Shown one piece after another: positions 36,886 to 42,420 of a stretch of DNA of 42,420 nt. Below the pieces are notes generated by a model. It was not told the origin of the DNA, did not search any database, and saw nothing but the letters and a program-made list of their open reading frames with translations. Source of the stretch: Leptospira perolatii (GTDB lineage Bacteria; Spirochaetota; Leptospiria; Leptospirales; Leptospiraceae); the NCBI RefSeq assembly GCF_002811875.1, contig NZ_NPDZ01000017.1:1-42420 (forward strand), read 5' to 3'. The translations under genes and the position numbers were made by a program. Each line of letters starts with the position of its first letter. Position 1 is the stretch's first letter.

Positions 36886-37803
36886 TTACACACCAGATAG
36901 CATTCTAATCTTAAAAATAATTCGAGGCAAAGTTTCTACCAAGATTCCTAAGAACAAAACCCCCGAAATATAGGAGTGAATCCTATAAAATTCCAAGGGA
37001 AAAACGCCATCCGCGTGGTCTATTGCAATCTTTTGTTCTCTAAACAACAAGAAGCCAGTTACAGCCCAAAAAATCCAAAAAATGTCCTGCAATCCGGAGC
37101 TTCGTCCAGCAATCCCCAAAAACACAATGGAAAGAACATGACAAAATCTTGAAATCCAAAGAGACTTAGTTCTCCCGAATTTTGCAGGAATAGAATGCAA
37201 TCCTTCCTTTCGATCAAATTCCTCATCTTGAATCGCATACAAAATATCGAATCCAGCTAAATTGAACGCTAGGCCGATTGTCCATAAAAAAGGAATCCAA
37301 GAAATTTCCCCGGTCAAACCTACCCAAGTGGCAAGAGGTGCAAGACCGATCGAAAATCCTAAGTACAAATGACAAAAGAAAGTGAATCTCTTGGTATAAG
37401 AATATGTAAATAGCAAAAGCAAAGTGGGGAAGGAGAGTGCAAACGCTAAAGAATTCAAAAACCAGCTGGAGATAAAAAATAAAATCGAAAAACCTAAAAT
37501 AAACAGAACAGCAGATCGATCAGAGATCTGACCACTCGGAATTTCCCGATTGGCAGTCCTTGGGTTTTTCGCGTCTATCTTTTTGTCCGCCCATCGATTG
37601 AAGCCCATTGCGGCGCTTCTTGCACTTACCATGCAAACTAGAATCCAAATCAATCGAACTCCCCAACTACTCAACGAGGCAAAATCGGGCTCTAAAAAAG
37701 CGAGGATGCAGGCAATACCTGCAAATGGCAGCGCAAATAGAGTATGAGAAAACTTTACGAAGCTTCCGAATTTACTAACTCTTTGGATTGTCCAATCGAT
37801 CAT
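36886..37803 (-). CDS. UbiA-family polyprenyltransferase (probably for menaquinone)
   Basis: Membrane enzyme that joins a polyprenyl chain to an aromatic acid. About 305 residues from the ATG at 37803; a TTG at 37842 adds 13. Two aspartate motifs are visible: NRWADKKID (Asn69, Asp73, Asp77) followed by NPRTANREIPSG, and DILYAIQDEEFDRKEG in the second half. About eight to nine membrane helices are present, and the N-terminal FVKFSHTLFALPFAG is typical of the MqnP/UbiA type. Paired with the ubiX-like gene, this points to quinone synthesis; leptospires are generally taken to use menaquinone, so MqnP is more likely than UbiA, but sequence alone does not decide. Confidence 0.88.
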   Translation of the reverse strand: MIDWTIQRVSKFGSFVKFSHTLFALPFAGIACILAFLEPDFASLSSWGVRLIWILVCMVSARSAAMGFNRWADKKIDAKNPRTANREIPSGQISDRSAVLFILGFSILFFISSWFLNSLAFALSFPTLLLLFTYSYTKRFTFFCHLYLGFSIGLAPLATWVGLTGEISWIPFLWTIGLAFNLAGFDILYAIQDEEFDRKEGLHSIPAKFGRTKSLWISRFCHVLSIVFLGIAGRSSGLQDIFWIFWAVTGFLLFREQKIAIDHADGVFPLEFYRIHSYISGVLFLGILVETLPRIIFKIRMLSGV

Positions 37804-37909
37804 ATCTAAATCAAGACTGATTTCATTTACTCTATAGGGCAAAGCAGATTTTTGGGAACGAAAGCGAAAAAGGGTGATTTTTTCTGGCTAAAGTAAAATT
37901 TCGTATTGT

Positions 37910-38557
37910 ATGTCTCAATCAACGACCTTAGCAGAGCCAGGTACAATCCCAACTCAAAAAATAAGGCTACTTCTAGAACGAATTACTTCCCGTCCGAAAT
38001 CGCACGCAAAGTGGCTTAACACCTTGTCTCTATTGGAACATATCGGTTCCAGAAAAATCCATGCTTCTCAAACAGGAAATGATATCTCCGAAATGGTGCT
38101 TCGCCATGCATCGGAAGAGGCAAGACATGCGGCATTCTTTAAGAAGCTTGCGCTCAAAATCGGAGACCAAGAATTCAGCAAATATTCGGACGAAACTCTA
38201 CTGACCAGAAACTCTGCGGTTCTGTACTTTCAAAGATTAGATGCTACTGTACATAAAAATTTAAAGAAAGATGAAATAAGCGGATCATCATTAAAAAGAT
38301 TGGCGTATCTCTACGTCACAAAACTTATCGAAGAAAGGGCTGAGGCCATCTATTCAATTTACGAATCTATACTAAATGAGTCTAATTCCGGAATCTCTCT
38401 CAAGTCAGTGATTAAAGAAGAGGAAAACCATCTTTACGAAATGAATCATACATTAGAAAAAGAAGATAAAGATTTCCAAGCAAGGTCCGAATTCTTCCGA
38501 GAAAAGGAATCCAGGCTTTTCGCAAAATTTTTTACGTCTTTGAATGCGTCCGTCTAA
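37910..38557 (+). CDS. Ferritin-like diiron-fold protein of unknown function
   Basis: A 215-residue soluble helical protein. I see a four-helix diiron pattern: Glu43 (LSLLEHIGSRKI), Glu70-x-x-His73 (HASEEARHAAFF), Glu142 (LIEERAEAIYSIYESIL) and Glu171-x-x-His174 (KEEENHLYEM). This is the ligand set of the ferritin-like/rubrerythrin/COQ7 superfamily. The family is not specific, and no known enzyme is recognised. It has no signal peptide. It is divergent from the UbiA-family gene 106 bases away and overlaps the next gene by 14 bases. A redox or hydroxylase role is possible only by fold. Confidence 0.72.
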   Translation: MSQSTTLAEPGTIPTQKIRLLLERITSRPKSHAKWLNTLSLLEHIGSRKIHASQTGNDISEMVLRHASEEARHAAFFKKLALKIGDQEFSKYSDETLLTRNSAVLYFQRLDATVHKNLKKDEISGSSLKRLAYLYVTKLIEERAEAIYSIYESILNESNSGISLKSVIKEEENHLYEMNHTLEKEDKDFQARSEFFREKESRLFAKFFTSLNASV

Positions 38558-39755
38558 ATCCGACCAAAAGAACCTGCGAGTAGAGACCAAAACGATCCGA
38601 GAAATAAATCAGGTGAAAAACATCCTTGCAGTAAAATACCAATTTTATCAGCGCAGATTTCTGATTTTCGCACTTCTTGTGTTAGGTGCAGTCTTTTCGC
38701 TTTCTTCTCAGGAAAATCCAAAGAAAAACACCGATGTACCGATCGGATTGGTAGTCTATTGTTCTGTTCCTACACAAACTCAACCCGAAAAAGCTGAGAA
38801 GAATTGGGAGAGAATAGTAACACTCTGGTACAAGTCTTATAAACAAAAAAATATGCAAGAAGGAGGGGGAGCACTATTGATCGCTTCCGCTCCAGAATTA
38901 CCTGCGAATTCTCCCGAGATAGAAAGACTTAAGAATACGCTTGGATTTGATATCGTATTTACCGGAATCTCCCCGAAAAAAAATCCGGACCCAAAAGCAG
39001 ATTCTAAATCGAAAGTGAAACCTTCTTCTAAAAAGAAAAAAACGAAGAAATCAAAAAAGCAAACATCCAAGGAGAAAGCGAAAAAACCTCTCCAAAACGA
39101 TGCAACTGTCTCGGAACCAAAGGTCGAAACCCCGGAGAACACTACGAGTGAACCGAAGAAGACAGACGACGCTGTAGATTCATCGGACAAGCAGCTAGAC
39201 TCGAAGACTAAGAAATCAAAAAAGACAAAGCCTACTTCTAAAGGGAAAAAATCGAAGCGAACAAAAATGAAGCCGAAGCAAAAGCAACAGGTCTTGATTC
39301 CATCGGCTCTTACTTCGATTGTCGAGGGTGGCCTTAGGTTTATATTCTATTCTCCTAACTCAATTTCCAAAGATTCGAATATTATAATTGCTGAAAACTG
39401 GTTAGAGGAATTTAAGAATTCCCTATTCAAGCTATATAAGCCGAGCGAATTTCATTTTTTATTGTTACACGACCCTTCTTCTAAAGTCTCGGAAAATCCA
39501 AATCCGGTAGCAGACGGAATCAGGACGGTACATTCGAATCTTTTGGAAAACACACCGAGTGTGGTACTACTAAACCAACCGCGAGACCTGAGATTTTTTG
39601 AAGGAGAATATTCCTTCGGATGCGGGTTAAATCGAAATAAGTTTGAGATATCCGTCCTAGAACTTTTCTTTCGAAATGGAAAAATGATTCGGATCAGAGA
39701 GGAATCTTACAATCTAAACAATATAGATTCGAATCGTTCCTGGATTCTGGAATAG
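38544..39755 (+). CDS. Exported protein with a lysine-rich middle region, unknown function
   Basis: A 403-residue protein that I do not recognise. It has a hydrophobic segment at about residues 38-54 (RRFLIFALLVLGAVFSLSSQ), so it looks exported, although the 37-residue polar extension in front makes the start doubtful; a GTG at 38613 would shorten it. Residues about 145-248 are a low-complexity, lysine- and serine/threonine-rich region (clusters such as SKKKKTKKSKK and KKTKPTSKGKKSK) with an acidic Pro/Glu/Thr break in the middle. The C-terminal 150 residues return to ordinary mixed sequence (EFHFLLLHDPSS, LLENTPSVVLLNQPRDLRFFEG). It overlaps the diiron-protein gene by 14 bases. Confidence 0.7.
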   Translation: MRPSKSDQKNLRVETKTIREINQVKNILAVKYQFYQRRFLIFALLVLGAVFSLSSQENPKKNTDVPIGLVVYCSVPTQTQPEKAEKNWERIVTLWYKSYKQKNMQEGGGALLIASAPELPANSPEIERLKNTLGFDIVFTGISPKKNPDPKADSKSKVKPSSKKKKTKKSKKQTSKEKAKKPLQNDATVSEPKVETPENTTSEPKKTDDAVDSSDKQLDSKTKKSKKTKPTSKGKKSKRTKMKPKQKQQVLIPSALTSIVEGGLRFIFYSPNSISKDSNIIIAENWLEEFKNSLFKLYKPSEFHFLLLHDPSSKVSENPNPVADGIRTVHSNLLENTPSVVLLNQPRDLRFFEGEYSFGCGLNRNKFEISVLELFFRNGKMIRIREESYNLNNIDSNRSWILE

Positions 39756-39902
39756 CTCCCGCATAGACCTCAGTGATTCCGAGGGAATCGATCTCGGACC
39801 AGGCTTCTGTATCTCAATATGCATTTGTAAGTATTCCCAATCCAAAAGAATCCCGGTTGGAACTGAATTTACAGAATACCACTTCGCAGAAAATTGGATT
39901 CT
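39756..39902. other. Short gap before ychF with alternative hairpins
   Basis: About 147 bases. Two mutually exclusive small hairpins lie near the start: GATTCC/GGAATC (39775-39789) and CCGAG/CTCGG (39779-39797). Neither is followed by a T-run. No clear promoter for ychF was found. Confidence 0.4.
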
Positions 39903-41000
39903 ATGAGTTTAAATTGCGGCATCGTAGGACTTCCCAATGTGGGAAAATCCACCATATTCAATGCTCTGACCAAGGCCGGAGCAGAAATGCAAAACTATCC
40001 TTTCTGTACCATCGAGCCGAACAAAGGAATCGTAGAAGTACCTGATAATCGACTAGAACGTCTAGCCGAATTGTACAAACCGCAAAGAATTATTCCAGCA
40101 ATCATGGAATTCGTAGATATTGCAGGACTGGTCAAAGGCGCGAGCCAAGGAGAAGGTCTCGGGAACAAATTCCTATCTCATATTCGAGAAGTGGACGCGA
40201 TCTGTCATGTAGTAAGAGCCTTCGAAGACGATAATATCACTCACGTTCACGGCACGATCAATCCAGTAGAAGACGCCCAGGTAGTGAATATGGAATTGAT
40301 CTTTGCGGACTTTGAATCAGCCGACAAACAATTCCAGAAGCTATCCAAAAATGCGAAATCTGGAAACAAGGAAGCTCAGGAAATCGTTTCTGTTCTAGAG
40401 AAAATATTAGAAGTTTTGAAAGCTGGAAAACCAGCCCGCCTAGTAGATTTGAAACCAGAAGAAAAAAAGATTGCAAAGACATTCAATCTGATCACCTCCA
40501 AGCCGGTCATGTATGTCGCAAATATCGCAGATAAAACTGCTACACAAAAGGACCACCCACTTGTTCTCGCGGTGCAAAAGATGGCTTCAGAAGAAGGCGC
40601 ACAAGTAGTCACACTTTGTGGAAAATTCGAGGAAGAAATCTCAGGCCTAAGCAAAGAAGAACAGATTGAATTTCTATCTGAGATCGGAGAGACACAAAGT
40701 GGCTTGGATCGAATGATCCAAGCAGCCTATAAATTGTTAGGACTAGTAACTTTCTTTACCGCCGGAGAGCAAGAAGTTCGAGCTTGGACCACCGACGTAA
40801 ATAGCACTGCTCCTGTCGCTGCCTCAGTCATTCATTCCGATTTTGAAAAGGGATTCATTCGGGCGGAAGTAATGAAATTCGAGGACTTGGATCGGACCGG
40901 AAACCAAGCCAAAGTAAAAGAAGAGGGCAAGCTCAAACTCGAAGGAAAAGAATATCTCGTCCAGGACGGAGATGTGATTTATTTCAGAATCAACGCTTAG
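39903..41000 (+). CDS. ychF: Ribosome-binding ATPase YchF
   Basis: Obg-related P-loop protein that prefers ATP and binds ribosomes; linked to stress responses. 365 residues from the ATG at 39903 ([26 protein letters not shown]), which is the family length; a TTG nine bases upstream is unlikely. Landmarks: G1 [26 protein letters not shown]3 [19 protein letters not shown], the coiled-coil region (about 130-200), the altered G4 at NIAD ([11 protein letters not shown], where family members have NxxE), and the C-terminal TGS domain with [14 protein letters not shown] and [15 protein letters not shown]. All features are as expected apart from Asp in place of Glu in the NxxE motif. Confidence 0.97.
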   Translation: MSLNCGIVGLPNVGKSTIFNALTKAGAEMQNYPFCTIEPNKGIVEVPDNRLERLAELYKPQRIIPAIMEFVDIAGLVKGASQGEGLGNKFLSHIREVDAICHVVRAFEDDNITHVHGTINPVEDAQVVNMELIFADFESADKQFQKLSKNAKSGNKEAQEIVSVLEKILEVLKAGKPARLVDLKPEEKKIAKTFNLITSKPVMYVANIADKTATQKDHPLVLAVQKMASEEGAQVVTLCGKFEEEISGLSKEEQIEFLSEIGETQSGLDRMIQAAYKLLGLVTFFTAGEQEVRAWTTDVNSTAPVAASVIHSDFEKGFIRAEVMKFEDLDRTGNQAKVKEEGKLKLEGKEYLVQDGDVIYFRINA

Positions 41001-41200
41001 TTTTCTTTGTAAATCTAAAAGCAGCTCCGTACTATTGATCGGATCCGATTCTTGGACTCCAATCTTTTCGGGATGAAATCTATGTAGGACATTCCCTACA
41101 CAAAATAGGCTATTTCCTTTCCTAAGGAAAAGACCCATTTTTGTGGAAAAATTCTTCTTTCCGCTTGTGGTTCCTATCAAGCTAAGTTGGTTTTTAGAGC
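41001..41200. other. Gene-free gap of 200 bases with three palindromes
   Basis: Between ychF and the amidohydrolase-like gene. Contains ATCGGATCCGAT (41038-41049, perfect), TGTAGGACATTCCCTACA (41083-41100, imperfect, related to the 20330 palindrome) and TTTCCTAAGGAAA (41118-41130). No strong promoter or T-run was seen. Confidence 0.55.
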
Positions 41201-42262
41201 ATGCACAACAATTCGAAGACAAAAGCAAGATACAATTCTGCAAATCATTCCAGTCGTAACTTCGACAGGTTGCGTTTTATCCAAATTCTATATTCCGGAA
41301 CGATTCTTTTCTTTCAATTTGCTCTTTTACAAAATTGTAATCCATCTGAGAAACCTGATGGATCGCTATTCCTTTCTGCTTTCGCACTAGAATCATCCCG
41401 GGAACCGACAAACTGCATTCCCTCCGTCGGTTGTGGAAAAGTACTGGGATTGAATGGGTGGGTAGAAATTCAGATCGGAGAACTGCCAATCATCTTGACT
41501 TCTCCACACGGAGGAACTCTAACACCGACAGAAATGGGAAACCGGACCATTGGTACTCTGGGAAATGATTCCCACACTATAGAACTTACGTTCGCGATTC
41601 GTGAAGAAATTGTGAAGCGGTTTGGAAAAGAACCGACTTTAGTAATCAATCATGTGGACCGCTCCAAAGTAGACATGAATCGCGCAAGAAACGAAACAGT
41701 CGATGATGAAACCTCAGACGTTTTTCAAGCAAATCTGGTTGCATATAATGAATTTCATCTTTTTGCTAAAGCTGCCAAAGATCATCTTACGCAAAAATTC
41801 GCAAAAGGCTTGTTAGTTGATGTTCATGGTCATGGACAAAGTGAAAATGTGGTACAACTCGGCTTCAATTTAACCGAGTCCGAAATCGAATCAGATCCGA
41901 ACACATGGGCCGCCACTAACTTACATCGTTCCACTAATATTGAACATCTGATTGAATCCGGAAGAATGACTCTGCAGGAAGCCTTGATCGGGGATCATTC
42001 ACTCGGTACATTGCTTACGGAAAAAGGTTTTTCTGCTTTTCCAAGTCGCCAAATGAGGGACTTTGCAAGCGCCCCGGACAATCACTATTTTACCGGAGGA
42101 TATATTAGTGATACTTATGGATCCCGTCACGAAGGAGCCTTGGACGCATTTCAAATGGAAACTCCCGGTCCAAATATTCGTAATGAAGAAAATCTCCGAA
42201 TAGAATATGCAAAGAAATTTGTAGAATCTCTCCAAACATTCCTGGAGGCCGGAGGATATTGA
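41201..42262 (+). CDS. N-formylglutamate amidohydrolase-like protein, probable lipoprotein
   Basis: A 353-residue protein with the N-formylglutamate amidohydrolase (FGase) family pattern: PIILTSPHGGTLTP, the NHVDRSKVDMNRARNE block and GLLVDVHGHGQ, which carry the zinc and substrate residues in this family. The natural substrate is uncertain, since members range beyond N-formylglutamate. The N-terminus is hydrophobic up to LLQNC (Cys at about residue 46), which looks like a lipobox; a TTG at 41270 (LRFIQILYSGTIL...) would give a normal-length lipoprotein signal. I keep the ATG at 41201 but treat the start as open. This envelope location would be unusual for the family. Confidence 0.75.
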   Translation: MHNNSKTKARYNSANHSSRNFDRLRFIQILYSGTILFFQFALLQNCNPSEKPDGSLFLSAFALESSREPTNCIPSVGCGKVLGLNGWVEIQIGELPIILTSPHGGTLTPTEMGNRTIGTLGNDSHTIELTFAIREEIVKRFGKEPTLVINHVDRSKVDMNRARNETVDDETSDVFQANLVAYNEFHLFAKAAKDHLTQKFAKGLLVDVHGHGQSENVVQLGFNLTESEIESDPNTWAATNLHRSTNIEHLIESGRMTLQEALIGDHSLGTLLTEKGFSAFPSRQMRDFASAPDNHYFTGGYISDTYGSRHEGALDAFQMETPGPNIRNEENLRIEYAKKFVESLQTFLEAGGY

Positions 42263-42331
42263 TAACAGATGCTTTTTTGTCTGTTTTTGTAGATTTCTCT
42301 CGAAAATCGGCTCCAAATCTACAAAAGTTGT

Positions 42332-42359
42332 TTGACCTGCGTAGTGACGTAATTAATAT
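42332..42359 (+). promoter_or_regulatory. Probable sigma-70 promoter near the window end
   Basis: TTGACC (42332-42337) and TAATAT (42354-42359) with a 16-base spacer, both near consensus, 25 bases upstream of a start codon with a ribosome site. Predicted transcript starts near 42366. Confidence 0.6.
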
Positions 42360-42383
42360 GGCTTTTACACCTGAGGGATTGGG

Positions 42384-42420
42384 ATGTTGGCGACGACAGC
42401 GATTCTGAGGGAAATAATCA
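42384..42420 (+). CDS. Start of a gene cut by the window edge
   Basis: ATG at 42384 preceded by GAGGG (42373-42377) with six bases between, and a promoter candidate just upstream. Only about twelve codons are visible (MLATTAILREII) before the window ends, with no stop. No family can be named. Confidence 0.45.
   Translation, partial: MLATTAILREII

Overview
The window looks like a stretch of core chromosome from a Leptospira species. The 516-residue citramalate synthase, the class II (B12-dependent) ribonucleotide reductase, the leptospiral-type lipoproteins with loose lipoboxes and the xerC-hslV-hslU order all fit that genus. By eye the base composition is well above that of the AT-rich pathogens, which would suit a species of the intermediate or saprophytic groups; I could not compute it exactly. 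There are no insertion sequences, prophage genes or CRISPR arrays, and one tRNA gene.

Layout. 1-2,352: a YraN-family nuclease-like protein, a 65-residue unknown protein and, on the minus strand, the ComM/YifB AAA+ ATPase. 2,385-16,054: one long plus-strand run that begins with a probable promoter, a small lipoprotein and a LysM + M23 peptidase, then a nearly complete type II secretion system in the order gspC-D-E-F-G-H-I-J-K-L-M-N. No prepilin peptidase (gspO) or pilotin gene is present. 16,259-19,861: nrdJ on the minus strand. 20,081-20,156: tRNA-Asn(GTT), followed by a roughly 500-base gene-free stretch with palindromic elements. 20,659-21,153: a lipoprotein with a PPC-like beta domain, followed by two tandem terminators. 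21,254-24,444 (minus): a secreted unknown protein, an AI-2E/PerM-type membrane protein, xseA and xseB. 24,525-26,832: a DedA protein and, convergent to it, an App1-like phosphatase.

26,892-32,283: a tightly packed plus-strand operon of a Smr-domain protein, cimA (isoleucine synthesis from pyruvate), pth, xerC, hslV and hslU. One base separates hslU from a convergent, atypical GHKL-fold ATPase gene. Divergent from that gene, 33,188-36,104 holds a free-standing lipoyl-domain protein, a metallophosphoesterase, an Mrp/ApbC iron-sulfur ATPase and an unknown protein. 36,167-37,803 (minus) holds a UbiX-like flavin prenyltransferase and a UbiA-family prenyltransferase, probably serving menaquinone synthesis. 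Divergent from them are a small ferritin-like diiron protein and an exported protein with a lysine-rich middle, then ychF and an N-formylglutamate-amidohydrolase-like probable lipoprotein. A promoter and the first codons of another gene close the window.

Most of this is ordinary housekeeping sequence. No clearly new system stands out. The observations most worth following are the T2SS with a shortened secretin and an unusually long GspI leader, the lipoyl-protein/Mrp cluster, the stand-alone GHKL protein, the UbiX-UbiA-diiron neighbourhood, and the intergenic palindromes (TGTAGG...CCTACA and ATTTCGCATAA motifs) that recur within the window.
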